From: Curtobacterium sp. MCBD17_032
Lineage (GTDB): Bacteria; Actinomycetota; Actinomycetes; Actinomycetales; Microbacteriaceae
Length of the DNA: 62,468 nt
Direction: 5' to 3'
Assembly (NCBI RefSeq): GCF_003234855.1
Contig: NZ_QKTO01000016.1
Coordinates: 1-62,468 of the forward strand
Shown piece by piece: positions 1-9,164 of the stretch. The position numbers were made by a program, and so were the translations under genes. Under the pieces are notes generated by a model, which was not told the DNA's origin, did not search any database, and saw only the letters and a list, made by a program, of their open reading frames with translations. Numbering within the stretch: position 1 is the stretch's first letter; the number at the start of each line of letters is the position of its first letter.

Positions 1-1909
1 GGGTCGAGCCGGCGGGGATCGCCACGGGGAAGTTCCACGGCGGCGTGACGAGCGTCAGCGCGGCCGGAGTGAACGACGCGCCGTCGACGGTGTCGAGCGA
101 TGCGGCCAGTTCGCCGTAGAAGTGCGCGAAGTCGATGGCCTCGGAGACCTCGGGGTCGGCCTGGTCGATCGTCTTGCCGGTCTCCGACGCCATGACCTCG
201 ATGAGGGCGGCGCGGTTCGCCTCGAGGGCGTCGCCGACGGCGTGCAGGACGGCGCCGCGGGCGGCACCCGACCACGAACCCCAGGTCGTGCCCGCGGCGC
301 GGACGCGCTGCAGGGCGGACTCGAGGGTCGTGGCGGAGGTGATCCGGGCCTCCCGGACGGCGGCGACGCCGAGCGTCGAGGTGGCGATCCGTTCGGTGAT
401 GGCGGCACCCCATGCGCGGACGGCACCGACGGACGGGTCGCTGTCCGGCGTGTTCTCGAAGTGGCCGGGGACGGGACGGTCGACGGCCGCGTACCGGTCG
501 GCGACACGGTGCGGCGCCGGGGCGTCCAGTCCCCCGGGCAGCGCGAGCGGGGCGAGGGAGTCGCGGAACCGGGCTTCCTCGCGGGCGAACAGCGTCGGGG
601 ACGAGGCGAGGGAGAACACCGCGGACATGAAGTTGTCCTGCGACGCGCCCTCCTCGAGCCGGCGGATGAGGTAGGCGATGGCGACGTCGAACTCGCCCGG
701 GTGCACGACCGGCGTGTAGAGGAGCAGCGAGCCGACGGTCTTCTTCACCGCGGCGGCCTGGCCCTGCGCCATGCCGAGGAGCATCTCGAACTCGATGCCG
801 TTCCGCACACCGCGCTCACCGGCGAGGAGCCACGCGTGTGCCACGTCGAACAGGTTGTGCCCCGCGACGCCGACCCGCACGTTGGCGATGCGCTCGGGCG
901 TGAGCGCCCAGTCGAGCACGCGCTTGTAGTTGGTGTCCGAGTCCTGCTTGGTGTGCCAGGTCGCGAGCGGCCAGCCGTGCACCGAGGCCTCGACCTGCTC
1001 CATCGGCAGGTTCGCGCCCTTCACCAGACGCACCTTGATGTCGGCGCCTCCGCGGGCACGGCGGGCGGCGGACCACTCCTGCAGGTGCTGCATCGCAGCG
1101 AGCGCGTCGGGCAGGTACGCCTGCAGCACGATCCCCGCCTCGAGGTCGGTGAACTGCGGCTCGTCGAGGAGCTTCGTGAAGACCGCGATCGTCAGGTCGA
1201 GGTCCTTGTACTCCTCCATGTCGAGGTTGATGAACTTCTTCGGCGTCGACGCTGCCGCGCGCTCGAACAGCGGCCGGAGCTGCCCGACGATGTCGTCGAC
1301 GGCGTGGTCGAAGGCCCACGGGGAGTGCGGGTGCACGGTCGAGGACACCTTGATCGACACGTAGTCGACGTCAGCGCGGCTCAGCAGCGCGTGGGTGCCC
1401 GCGAGCCGGCGCGCGGCCTCGCGCTCACCGAGCACGGCTTCGCCGAGCAGGTTCACGTTGAGGCGGATGCCGTCCTGCTTGATCTTCGCGATCGCCGGAC
1501 CGAGCTTCGCGTCGGTGGCGTCGACGATGAGGTGGCCGACCATGTTCCGGAGGACACGTCGGGCGATCGGGACGACGACGCCCGGGAGGCCCGGTGCCAT
1601 CCCGCCACCGAGGCGCACCAGACCGCGGAGCGCGGCCGGCAGGAACCCGGGCGCGTCCGGCGCGATCGCGCGGAGCTTCCGGGCGGCGACGCCGAGGTCC
1701 TCGGGGCGGACGACGCCGTCGACGAACCCGACGGCGAAGGCGAGCCCCTTCGGGTCGGCGAGGACGCCGGCGAGCTGCTTCGCGGAGCCGTCGACCGGGT
1801 ACGTCTCGGCCTCGGCGAGCCACTGCCGGACGAGGGCGACGGACGCGCCGGCGAGGGCGTCGGGAGCGGTCGGTGCGGCGGCGTCGGTGCGCGGCTGGAC
1901 GTCGGTCAT
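1..1909 (-). CDS. putA: Bifunctional proline dehydrogenase / L-glutamate-gamma-semialdehyde dehydrogenase, 3' end off window
   Basis: PutA oxidises proline to glutamate in two steps. An FAD-dependent PRODH domain makes pyrroline-5-carboxylate, and an NAD-dependent aldehyde dehydrogenase domain finishes the job. The visible ~636 residues hold the PRODH barrel (roughly residues 60-420, including IKVSSTVHP, INLDMEEYKD and RLVKGANLP) and the start of the ALDH domain (TLVTPPWNFPVAIPAGS at the truncated edge). The ATG at 1909 gives a short soluble N-terminus with no DNA-binding domain, as in actinobacterial PutA. The frame stays open to base 1, so the C-terminus lies outside the window. It is divergent from a LysR gene 83 bp away, a likely local regulator. 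Confidence 0.95.
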   Translation of the reverse strand, partial: MTDVQPRTDAAAPTAPDALAGASVALVRQWLAEAETYPVDGSAKQLAGVLADPKGLAFAVGFVDGVVRPEDLGVAARKLRAIAPDAPGFLPAALRGLVRLGGGMAPGLPGVVVPIARRVLRNMVGHLIVDATDAKLGPAIAKIKQDGIRLNVNLLGEAVLGEREAARRLAGTHALLSRADVDYVSIKVSSTVHPHSPWAFDHAVDDIVGQLRPLFERAAASTPKKFINLDMEEYKDLDLTIAVFTKLLDEPQFTDLEAGIVLQAYLPDALAAMQHLQEWSAARRARGGADIKVRLVKGANLPMEQVEASVHGWPLATWHTKQDSDTNYKRVLDWALTPERIANVRVGVAGHNLFDVAHAWLLAGERGVRNGIEFEMLLGMAQGQAAAVKKTVGSLLLYTPVVHPGEFDVAIAYLIRRLEEGASQDNFMSAVFSLASSPTLFAREEARFRDSLAPLALPGGLDAPAPHRVADRYAAVDRPVPGHFENTPDSDPSVGAVRAWGAAITERIATSTLGVAAVREARITSATTLESALQRVRAAGTTWGSWSGAARGAVLHAVGDALEANRAALIEVMASETGKTIDQADPEVSEAIDFAHFYGELAASLDTVDGASFTPAALTLVTPPWNFPVAIPAGST

Positions 1910-1930
1910 GGGGACAGTGTGACGGCCGGG

Positions 1931-1946
1931 CTTCCGGTAGCGGAAG
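1931..1946. promoter_or_regulatory. Inverted repeat in the putA-lysR divergent promoter region
   Basis: CTTCCG and CGGAAG form a perfect 6-bp inverted repeat separated by 4 bases. It lies in the 83-bp gap between putA and the divergent LysR gene. A LysR regulator usually binds such a dyad and controls both genes. A related half-site (CTTTCCGG) follows at about 1983. Operator function is inference from position only. Confidence 0.35.
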
Positions 1947-1992
1947 CAACTCTTCGTGATGCGTACCGTTCAGCTCAGCTACGCTTTCCGGC

Positions 1993-2895
1993 ATGCTCGA
2001 CGTCCGTCGCCTGGTGCTCCTGCGCGAGCTGTCGATCCGCGGCACCGTGGCCGCCGTCGCCGAGGCGATGAACTTCACGCCGTCGGCGGTGTCGCAGCAG
2101 CTCGCGGTGCTCGAGCGGGAGGCCGGGGTGCAGCTCCTCCGCCGGGCTGGCCGTCGCCTCCAGCTGACGCCGCAGGCCGAGGTGCTGGTGGCCGCTGCGG
2201 GTGAGGTGCTCGACACCCTCGAGCGGGCACAGGCGACGGTGGAGTCGACACTGACGACCGTGCAGGGGCGCATCCGTGTCGCCGTGTTCCAGTCGGCGGC
2301 GCTGGCCCTCATGCCGTCCGCGCTCCGGACCATGGCGGTCGAGCACCCGGACGTCCGGGTGGAGATGGTGCAGCGCGAACCGGAGACCGCGCTCAACGAG
2401 ACGTGGGCCCGGGACTTCGACATGGTGGTCGCCGAGCAGTACCCGGCGCACGCCGCGCCGCGCTTCCCCGGCCTGGACCGGCGCGACCTGACGACCGACC
2501 CGGTGCGTCTCGCGCTGCCACCGGAGGCCACCGCGCTGTGGCCGGTGACCTCCCTGGCCGAGGCGGCGACGCTGCCCTGGGTGATGGAGCCGCGGGGCGC
2601 CGCATCCCGGCACTTCGCCGAGCAGACCTGTCGTCGCGCCGGGTTCGAGCCCGACGTCCGGTACGAGACCGCGGACCTGCAGGCGCAGATCCGGCTCATC
2701 GAGTCGGGCAACGCTGTGGCGCTCATGCCGGACCTCGTCTGGGCCGGCCGGTCGACGAGCTGCCGACTCCTGGACCTGCCCGAACCGGGTCGCCGGACGA
2801 TCTTCACGGCGCAGCGGATCGCGAGCGCGGAGTCCCCCGCGGTGTCGGCGTTCCGCGCGGCGCTCGAACTGGCAGCGGACGCCCGACGGGTCTGA
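1993..2895 (+). CDS. LysR-family transcriptional regulator
   Basis: 300 aa, the usual LysR length. Residues 1-60 form the winged helix-turn-helix (RRLVLLRELSIRGTVAAVAE, then FTPSAVSQQLAVLEREAGVQ), followed by a periplasmic-binding-like effector domain (residues ~90-290). The gene is divergent from putA, so control of proline catabolism is the natural hypothesis, but the effector cannot be read from the sequence. The ATG at 1993 begins directly at the conserved LDVRRL N-terminus. The gene ends 130 bp before the next gene with no clear terminator. Confidence 0.9.
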   Translation: MLDVRRLVLLRELSIRGTVAAVAEAMNFTPSAVSQQLAVLEREAGVQLLRRAGRRLQLTPQAEVLVAAAGEVLDTLERAQATVESTLTTVQGRIRVAVFQSAALALMPSALRTMAVEHPDVRVEMVQREPETALNETWARDFDMVVAEQYPAHAAPRFPGLDRRDLTTDPVRLALPPEATALWPVTSLAEAATLPWVMEPRGAASRHFAEQTCRRAGFEPDVRYETADLQAQIRLIESGNAVALMPDLVWAGRSTSCRLLDLPEPGRRTIFTAQRIASAESPAVSAFRAALELAADARRV

Positions 2896-3024
2896 GGGCA
2901 GTGTGACGAGCGTCCTGAGTCGTGATGCACCTGTGACCTGACGCAGTGTCAGGCCTCGGGATCCGCGGACATCTCCGAGTGAGGGCGCCCGACCGGGGCC
3001 CGACCGGCATCCGAGGGGGATCCC

Positions 3025-4947
3025 ATGAAGCAGTCCTGCACATCCACGTTCCGGCGCAGCGCCGCGGTCGGCGCCGCGCTGGCCGTCGTCACCGCGTCGT
3101 CCGCGTTCGGCATCGGCGCCACGGCCGCGACGGCCGCGACGGGCGCCGAGGGCGCGCCGTCGACCACGACCGTCACGACCGGTACGACCGGTACGACCGG
3201 TACGACCGAGACCGGACCGGGAGGCACGTCCGCCGGTCCGACGACGACGCCCGTCGACCACGCTGTGGCTGTACCGACCGTCGCGCCGGCAGCCCCGGCG
3301 GAAGCCACACCCGGTGCCGCTCCCACGGCTCCCGCTGCTCCCGCGGCTCCCACGGACGGGACCGACGCCGCGCAACCGGCGGCCCCCGCAGTCACGCCGG
3401 CTCCGGCTCCCGAGGCCGCGCCGGCCGCGCCCGCGGCTGCAGCTCCCGAGGACGGCAGCGACCTCGCCTTCACCGAGCCGTCCACCGAGGACGAGCCGCT
3501 CGCCCTCACCGCCACGGCCGGGACGCCGTTCTCCCACACCTTCCGCACCACGGGCGGCAACGGCACGGTCGGCTACGCCATCCGGAAGGCACCGTCCGCC
3601 GACTGGACGGTCAACGTCGAGACCGGCGTGCTGAGCGCCACGCCGACCGTCGTCGGGACGTACGAGTTCCAGGTGGTCGCGCTCAGCGGTTCGACCCAGA
3701 TCACCGAGTACGTCGAGGTGACGGTCTCCCCGGGAGCCCCGGTGGGCGTGACCTACGCGGTCTCCACCGCCGACCACTCCGGCATGTGGCAGGTCGAGAC
3801 GGACGGCACGATCTGGGAGCACGCGATCGGTCAGGGCCGGGTCCGGATCGTGGACAGCATCCCCGTGGCGGACGGTGCGACGCTCCAGCTCGCCGGACTC
3901 GCCGTGGACACCTGGGGCAACCGCACCACGCTCGGTGACGACTACCCGCGCTCGACGGCGACCAGCTCCGCGGCGTCCGACCGGGTGGTCTGGGACGACC
4001 GTTGGTCGGTGAACACCGTGACGTTCTCCGGCCCGGGGGCGCGCACCGTGACCGTGGCCGAGGGCGGCGTCGCCACCTCGTTCACGGCCGTGGTGCCCTC
4101 TGCGTCGTTCGGCTTCACCGAGCAGTCGTCAGCGAAGGCACCGATCGCGCTCGCCGCCACCGCGGGCGAGCGGTTCTCCCACACCTTCAGCGTGACCGAC
4201 GCCCCCGTTCCCGAGGCCGTGCGCTACGAGCTGCGCGGTGTCCGAGACGGGGGGTCCGACCACACGTCCGCTCCGGACGGCCTCGACGTCACGATCGACC
4301 CGGAGTCGGGTGTCCTCAGCGGCACCGCGACCGCGGCGCGGTCCTTCCCGTTCCAGGTCGTCGCCGTGAGCGGCGGCCAGGAGTCGGTCGCGCACGTCGA
4401 GCTGACGGTGGCGCCGGGAGCGGTGGCACGGATCGCTTCCTCGGTGACGTTCGAGGACGACCTGGTGGTCGGAGGCCGTCAGGACCGCTGGACCGTCGAC
4501 GGGGACGTGATCACCTACCACCCGATCGAGGGCGAACCGCGTCGTGTCGAGGCGATCCCCGCCCGCCAGGGCGAGAGCGCGATGATGAGGCACGAGCCGT
4601 TCGACGCCTACGGGAACCTGGCCTGGACGGACACCGAGTTCCGCTTCGCGAGCGACGTGGCGAGTGACCGGATCGACTACGACGCGGAGAGCGTCAGCAC
4701 GTGGGTGACCTTCGTGCACGCCTCCCCGCACACCGTCACGGTCACGTACGGCGACGTCACCAGCGACATCCGCTTCGAGGTGGCCCCCGCTGCCGCATCG
4801 ACCGCCGGGCTCACGACCCCGACCGCTCCGTCCGGCAGCCTCGCGTACACGGGTACGGACCAGTCCGGTCCGCTCACGTGGGCGCTCGGGCTGCTCACCG
4901 CCGGCGCCGGTCTGCTCGTGCACCGGCTGCGTCGACGTCGCGCCTGA
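3025..4947 (+). CDS. Secreted LAYTG-anchored surface protein with two putative Ig-like modules
   Basis: 640 aa. A signal peptide occupies about residues 1-40, then a long Thr/Gly and Pro/Ala-rich linker runs to residue ~150. Two similar modules follow (SHTFRTTGG ... GVLSATPTVVGTYEFQVVA and SHTFSVTDA ... GVLSGTATAARSFPFQVVA), resembling putative-Ig (He_PIG-type) folds, each followed by a beta-rich segment. The C-terminus (606-640) is LAYTG, then a hydrophobic helix, then Arg-rich RLRRRR. This is a sorting signal of the LAXTG type used by class E sortases. The ATG at 3025 has a good AGGGGGA ribosome site. The next gene is a paralogue. Binding partner and function are unknown. Confidence 0.8.
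   Translation: MKQSCTSTFRRSAAVGAALAVVTASSAFGIGATAATAATGAEGAPSTTTVTTGTTGTTGTTETGPGGTSAGPTTTPVDHAVAVPTVAPAAPAEATPGAAPTAPAAPAAPTDGTDAAQPAAPAVTPAPAPEAAPAAPAAAAPEDGSDLAFTEPSTEDEPLALTATAGTPFSHTFRTTGGNGTVGYAIRKAPSADWTVNVETGVLSATPTVVGTYEFQVVALSGSTQITEYVEVTVSPGAPVGVTYAVSTADHSGMWQVETDGTIWEHAIGQGRVRIVDSIPVADGATLQLAGLAVDTWGNRTTLGDDYPRSTATSSAASDRVVWDDRWSVNTVTFSGPGARTVTVAEGGVATSFTAVVPSASFGFTEQSSAKAPIALAATAGERFSHTFSVTDAPVPEAVRYELRGVRDGGSDHTSAPDGLDVTIDPESGVLSGTATAARSFPFQVVAVSGGQESVAHVELTVAPGAVARIASSVTFEDDLVVGGRQDRWTVDGDVITYHPIEGEPRRVEAIPARQGESAMMRHEPFDAYGNLAWTDTEFRFASDVASDRIDYDAESVSTWVTFVHASPHTVTVTYGDVTSDIRFEVAPAAASTAGLTTPTAPSGSLAYTGTDQSGPLTWALGLLTAGAGLLVHRLRRRRA
3178..3204 (+). repeat. 9-bp in-frame tandem repeat, three copies
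   Basis: ACCGGTACG is repeated three times in the linker of the surface-protein gene and encodes Thr-Gly-Thr units. Because the unit is a multiple of three, changes in copy number would lengthen or shorten the stalk without breaking the frame. Confidence 0.8.
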
Positions 4948-4958
4948 CGCTGGCTCCG

Positions 4959-4994
4959 CGGGAGGGGCGTGGCCGGTCGGTCACGCCCCTCCCG
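4959..4994. terminator. GC-rich hairpin after the first surface-protein gene
   Basis: CGGGAGGGGCGTG and CACGCCCCTCCCG form a perfect 13-bp stem with a 10-base loop, starting 12 bp after the stop codon. A T-run is lacking, as is common in high-GC actinobacteria. The rest of the 200-bp gap to the next start shows nothing else certain. Confidence 0.65.
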
Positions 4995-5147
4995 TCATCG
5001 GGCGTCGTCCCGTCCCCAGATCGGGTCACGAATCGGGAACGACGCCCCGCCGAACCCGCGCGTACCAGTACGCTCCGATCACCCCGTGACATTCACGGCG
5101 GATTCTCACGATCCGGCGCCCGACCGGACCTGAACCTGGGGGAACCC

Positions 5148-6764
5148 GTGCACCGCAGCACTGCCTTCGTCCGACGCGCCTGCGCCGTCGGCACCGCCAC
5201 CGCGCTCGTCGGCCTGACGACCGGACTCGGCGTCATGACCGCCACCACCGCGTACGCCGCGGACGAGACGGGCGTCAGCGCGCCGACCGTCGTCGTCGGC
5301 GACACGACGAGCCCGGCCGCTCCGAGCCTCCCGACCGACGCGGTTGCCGGAACCGGGACCGGGACCGGGACCGGGACCGGGACCGGGACCGGGACGATCG
5401 TCCCGACCGCGGGCGCCACCGGCTCCCCGGACACGCTCCCGTCGAACCCGGCGACGGACGCACCGAGCGCTCCCGCCGGCCCTGCGCCCGCTCCGGACGC
5501 GTCGTCCGATGCCCCCGTGACGACCGCCGCAGCTCCCAGGGTCACGATCAGCGGTGACGCGAAGCTCGGCTCGAAGCTCACGGCCGAGTCCGACGGTGGC
5601 CTCCGGTACGCCTGGAGCATCGACGACACGGTCGTCGAGACCCGGAACGTCTTCACCCCGACCGACACCGCGCTCATCGGCAAGGTCGTGGTGCTGACGG
5701 TCACCGACGCGATCACCGGCGCGAGCAACCGGGTCGAGAGTGCGCCGATCCTGCCGAACCCGACGTTCGCCGCCGCGACGACCGACGAGGAGCCCCTCGC
5801 CCTGTCGACGACCTCCGGTCAGGCGTTCTCGCACGACTTCACCGTCGCCGGCGTCCAGCCCGACGATGTCTCCTACACAGTGACCTGGTACGACCCCGAT
5901 GCCGTCGACCCGGACGAGCCGGTGTACACGCCCGCTTCCCAGCTCCCCGACGGCATCGCGCTCGACCAGGCGACCGGTGTGCTCTCCGGAACCACCGAGT
6001 ACGCCGACTTCTTCGACTTCGCGGTCACCGCCACGAGCCGAGGCGTCTCCGCGACCCAGTACGTCGAGCTGACCGTCGATGCTGCTGCGCCGCTCGGCGT
6101 CCAGGTCTACGCGATCGACAAGGCCGACTTCAAGGACTTCGTCGGCAACGGCGACGACCTGCCGCAGGGATCGCTCACGAGCTGGATCGTCGACCCGGAA
6201 GGTGCCGTGTCGACGTTGGTCGAGACGTTCGAGGAGACCGAGGAGGGTGTCGCGTTCGTCCCGGTCATCACTCCCGGCGGTAACCCGACGGCACAGCAGG
6301 GCGGCACCCTCCTGGTCAACGGTGGCGTCGTCGACCGCTTCGGCAACGAGATCCAGGACGAGGACGGCGACTCCGCTGCCGTCACGGTGCGGTCCGACGT
6401 GGCCAGTGACGTGGTCGCCGTGGCCGCCGACCTCGGTGACTACTTCGACGGGATCATCGGCGTCACCTTCCCGCATGCCTCGACCCACCGTCTGACGGTC
6501 GCCGCTGGTGACTTCACGACTGCGTTCGACGTCGAGGTCGTGCCGACAGCGGCCGTCATCCCGCCCGCGGCCGTGCCGCCGGTCGCACAGCCGATCGGCA
6601 GCGTGCCGGTGGACACCGCTCCTCGCGCGCACCGCCTCGCCTACACGGGCACCGACACCACCGGGGCGCTCCCGTGGGCGCTCGGCATGCTCGCCGCCGG
6701 TGCTGCACTGGTCGGGGCACGCGTCCTGCGTCGCCGCACAGCGCTGACGTCGGACGAGCGCTGA
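5148..6764 (+). CDS. Secreted LAYTG-anchored surface protein, paralogue of the upstream gene
   Basis: 538 aa from the GTG at 5148, which follows a GGGGGAA ribosome site and opens directly on a signal peptide (HRSTAFVRRACAVGTATALV ... AYA). A Thr-Gly repeat spans residues 69-82, followed by a Pro/Ala linker. An SHDFTVAG ... GVLSGTTEYADFFDFAVTA module matches those in the preceding gene, and a beta-rich region follows. The C-terminus has LAYTG (497-501), a hydrophobic helix and LRRRT. It is probably cell-wall anchored by a class E sortase, and no sortase gene is in the window. The longer open frame upstream is rejected because its codons lie in non-coding sequence and the signal peptide would be internal. 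Confidence 0.8.
   Translation: MHRSTAFVRRACAVGTATALVGLTTGLGVMTATTAYAADETGVSAPTVVVGDTTSPAAPSLPTDAVAGTGTGTGTGTGTGTGTIVPTAGATGSPDTLPSNPATDAPSAPAGPAPAPDASSDAPVTTAAAPRVTISGDAKLGSKLTAESDGGLRYAWSIDDTVVETRNVFTPTDTALIGKVVVLTVTDAITGASNRVESAPILPNPTFAAATTDEEPLALSTTSGQAFSHDFTVAGVQPDDVSYTVTWYDPDAVDPDEPVYTPASQLPDGIALDQATGVLSGTTEYADFFDFAVTATSRGVSATQYVELTVDAAAPLGVQVYAIDKADFKDFVGNGDDLPQGSLTSWIVDPEGAVSTLVETFEETEEGVAFVPVITPGGNPTAQQGGTLLVNGGVVDRFGNEIQDEDGDSAAVTVRSDVASDVVAVAADLGDYFDGIIGVTFPHASTHRLTVAAGDFTTAFDVEVVPTAAVIPPAAVPPVAQPIGSVPVDTAPRAHRLAYTGTDTTGALPWALGMLAAGAALVGARVLRRRTALTSDER
5352..5393 (+). repeat. Hexanucleotide tandem repeat, seven copies
   Basis: ACCGGG occurs seven times in a row and encodes (Thr-Gly)7 in the stalk of the second surface protein. 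The hexamer keeps the reading frame, so slipped-strand changes would alter stalk length only. Confidence 0.9.
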
Positions 6765-6776
6765 CCCCAGCGCGAT

Positions 6777-6822
6777 CGGTACGGCCTCGTCGGTCCCAGC
6801 AGGGACCGGCGGGGCCGTACCG
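6777..6822. terminator. Bidirectional hairpin between convergent genes
   Basis: CGGTACGGCC and GGCCGTACCG form a 10-bp outer stem enclosing a second small stem (CGGTCCC/GGGACCG). It lies exactly between the stop of the surface-protein gene and the stop of the convergent MBL gene, so it can serve both. Confidence 0.7.
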
Positions 6823-6851
6823 CTGTCCGGGGACGGCGACACCGGGGGCCG

Positions 6852-7871
6852 TCAGACCCGGCGGACCTCGTCCGCTCGCCCGAGGAGCTCCGTGTGGAAC
6901 GCAGTCTGGCTCAGGGCGCTCGCGAGCAGGAACCCCGACATGGACGCGATGCCGCCGCTGAACGGCACGCGGGACGCGACCTCGAACAGCGTCGGCCGGC
7001 GCAGGGCGTCGAGGGCCTCCGCCACGTGCCGGTCGCGCTCCTCCCGGTGGGCGACGAGTTCCCGGGCCCGGGACACCACGTCGCGGAACCGGTACTCGTG
7101 GCCCGGGCAGACCTCGAGGTCGTCGAACCCGTCGAGCTTCGCGAGCGACTCGAGCGCGTCGCGCAGCGGGTTCGTCGCGGTCCGCCCGCCGAGGCCCACC
7201 CCGGGGTTGATCCGCGGGAGGACGTGGTCGCCGGTGAACAGGAGGCCGTCCGCCTCGTCCACGAAGCAGACGTGCCCGCCCGTGTGGCCCGGCGTCCAGA
7301 GCGTCCGGATCGTGCGACCCGGGACCGGCAGGAGATCGCCGTCGGCGAGCAGCAGGTCGGCGAACGGGCGCTGCGCGGCCCCGAGACCGATCCGACGGCC
7401 GGTCCCCCATGCGGCCAGCACGCCGTCGAGCCGGTCGGCCGGCACGCCCCACGTCCGGACGTCCCGGTCGTTCTGTTCGGCGTCGGCCCGTTCGTGCTCG
7501 AGCGCGTGCACCTCGGCGACGTGCATGGCGACGGGAGCGCCGGACCGGCGTCGCACCTCGGACGCCGCGCCGAGGTGGTCGGCGTGCAGGTGAGTGACCG
7601 CGACGAGGGTGACGTCCTCGACCCGGCGGCCGACGACGCGCAACCCGTCGGTGAGGGCATCGAGCGAGCCACCGTCGGACCACCCCGGGTCGATGACCGC
7701 GAGGGCGCCGTCACTCCCCTCGACCACGTAGGCGAGCGTCGCGTCGGGGACACCACCGCGGAAGGGGACGGCGATGGTCCAGATGCCGGGCCGGACCTCC
7801 TCGACGGGCGGGAGGGCGCCGGCGGCGAGTGCCTCGGCCTGCGCGGGGCTGACGGGTGGCGGGATCGGCAC
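6852..7871 (-). CDS. MBL-fold metallo-hydrolase
   Basis: 339 aa with the metallo-beta-lactamase signature THLHADHLG near residue 95, preceded by the AVIDPGW strand and followed by TPGHTGGHVCFVDE and FTGDHVLPRINPG, which supply the remaining metal ligands. The C-terminal ~90 residues are helical (EYRFRD ... HREERDRHVAEALDALRRP), as in the group that hydrolyses thioesters or glutathione-type substrates. The substrate is not readable. The start is the GTG at 7871. Divergent from the ligase gene with an 86-bp gap. Confidence 0.85.
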   Translation of the reverse strand: MPIPPPVSPAQAEALAAGALPPVEEVRPGIWTIAVPFRGGVPDATLAYVVEGSDGALAVIDPGWSDGGSLDALTDGLRVVGRRVEDVTLVAVTHLHADHLGAASEVRRRSGAPVAMHVAEVHALEHERADAEQNDRDVRTWGVPADRLDGVLAAWGTGRRIGLGAAQRPFADLLLADGDLLPVPGRTIRTLWTPGHTGGHVCFVDEADGLLFTGDHVLPRINPGVGLGGRTATNPLRDALESLAKLDGFDDLEVCPGHEYRFRDVVSRARELVAHREERDRHVAEALDALRRPTLFEVASRVPFSGGIASMSGFLLASALSQTAFHTELLGRADEVRRV

Positions 7872-7957
7872 GCGACCACCTTAGCCAGCGGGTGCCGACG
7901 GACCAGGGTGGGGCGGGCCTCCAGGCCGGTCCCGCGACCGGCGGGTAGACAGGCGGC

Positions 7958-9004
7958 ATGGAGACCATCGCGCCCATGCTCGCCAAGGCCGTCGCCACCG
8001 TGCCCGACCCCGACAGCGTCGCGGGTGGCCTGCGGTACGAGCCGAAGTGGGACGGCTTCCGCGGCATCGTGACGATCGACGGCGACGACGTCGAGATCGG
8101 CAGCCGCGGCGCCAAGCCGCTGACCCGGTACTTCCCGGAGCTCGTCGAGGCGTTCCGCGCCCGGTTCGGCGGCCGGGAGCACCCCGTCGTCCTCGACGGT
8201 GAGGTGGTCGTCCGCTCGGGGGTACCGGGGAACGAACGGCTCGACTGGGAGGCCCTGTCGCAGCGGATCCACCCCGCGGCCTCGCGGATCGCGAAGCTCT
8301 CGGTCGAGACGCCGGCGCAGTTCGTCGCCTTCGACCTGCTGCACCTCGACGGCGAGGACCTGACCGGCCGGCCGTTCGACGAGCGGCGGGCGGCGCTCGA
8401 GGAGCTCGGAGCCGACCTCACCGCGCCCCTCTTCGTCACCCGCACGACACTCGACGTCGACCTCGCCCGGGAATGGCTCACGACCTTCGAGGGCGCAGGG
8501 CTCGACGGCGTCGTCGCCAAGCCGCGCACGAAGCCGTACGAGCCGAACAAGCGCACGATGCTGAAGGTGAAGCACCACCGCGAAGCGGACGTCGTGGCCG
8601 TCGGGTACCGGGTCCACAAGAGCGGGACCGGCGTCGGGTCGCTGCTGCTCGGCCTGTACGACGAGGACGGCGAGTTGCACATGGTGGGTGGGGTCTCCGC
8701 CTTCACCGACAAGCGGCGCCGCGAACTCGTCGACGAGCTGGAGCCGCTCGTGGAACGGGACACGGACGGGAGGCCCGTCACCGGTGACGGGGAGCGGTCG
8801 CGGTTCTCGTCCGGTCGTGACACGTCGTTCGTGCGGCTCGCGCCGGAACGCGTCCTGGAGGTCCGGTACGACCAGATGGAAGGCGACCGGTTCCGGCACA
8901 CGGTGCAGTTCGCGCGGTGGCGTCCGGACCGGGAGGCACGCTCATGCGGGTTCGACCAGCTGGAGGTCCCGACGGCGTACGACCTGAGCGCGGTCCTGTC
9001 CTGA
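7958..9004 (+). CDS. ligC: ATP-dependent DNA ligase, LigC type
   Basis: 348 aa. The nucleotidyl-lysine motif EPKWDGFRG gives K30 as the adenylated lysine. Later ligase motifs are visible: FDLLHLDGEDL, LDGVVAKP and the LKVKHHREADVV lysine pair. An OB-fold C-terminal domain follows (residues ~220-348). The protein has no nuclease or polymerase domain, matching LigC or the ligase part of LigD rather than full LigD. A LigD-type polymerase domain gene lies 500 bp downstream on the opposite strand, so the two probably act together in break or gap repair. No Ku gene is seen in the window. Confidence 0.88.
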   Translation: METIAPMLAKAVATVPDPDSVAGGLRYEPKWDGFRGIVTIDGDDVEIGSRGAKPLTRYFPELVEAFRARFGGREHPVVLDGEVVVRSGVPGNERLDWEALSQRIHPAASRIAKLSVETPAQFVAFDLLHLDGEDLTGRPFDERRAALEELGADLTAPLFVTRTTLDVDLAREWLTTFEGAGLDGVVAKPRTKPYEPNKRTMLKVKHHREADVVAVGYRVHKSGTGVGSLLLGLYDEDGELHMVGGVSAFTDKRRRELVDELEPLVERDTDGRPVTGDGERSRFSSGRDTSFVRLAPERVLEVRYDQMEGDRFRHTVQFARWRPDREARSCGFDQLEVPTAYDLSAVLS

Positions 9005-9072
9005 CGTCCGCGGTCCCGTCCCGATGTCCGCGGTCCTGTCCCGATGTCCGATGTGCGCTCCGGAGGTATCAG

Positions 9073-9087
9073 TAGTTAGCCGAACTA
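9073..9087. promoter_or_regulatory. Palindromic operator-like site upstream of two tiny ORFs
   Basis: TAGTT-AGCCG-AACTA is a 5-bp inverted repeat in an unusually A/T-rich patch for this genome. Its spacing and TAGTT arms recall MarR-family operators. It lies about 78 bp upstream of the ATG at 9165. No MarR gene is adjacent, so the regulator would act from elsewhere. Confidence 0.35.
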
Positions 9088-9164
9088 GTGAAACTGTGGA
9101 AGCATCTGAGGCACCAGGGGAACGGTGGTCCGACACCGTCTCGACACCACGGATCGGAGTGGAC

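Noticed and set aside
122..2071. A 649-codon open frame opposite putA
   Set aside because: It is Arg/Gly/Val-rich and antisense to a clearly recognisable enzyme. Such long shadow frames are normal in very GC-rich DNA.
5352..5393. Could the hexamer repeat be a CRISPR array?
   Set aside because: The repeats are contiguous, have no spacers and are in frame within a surface-protein stalk.
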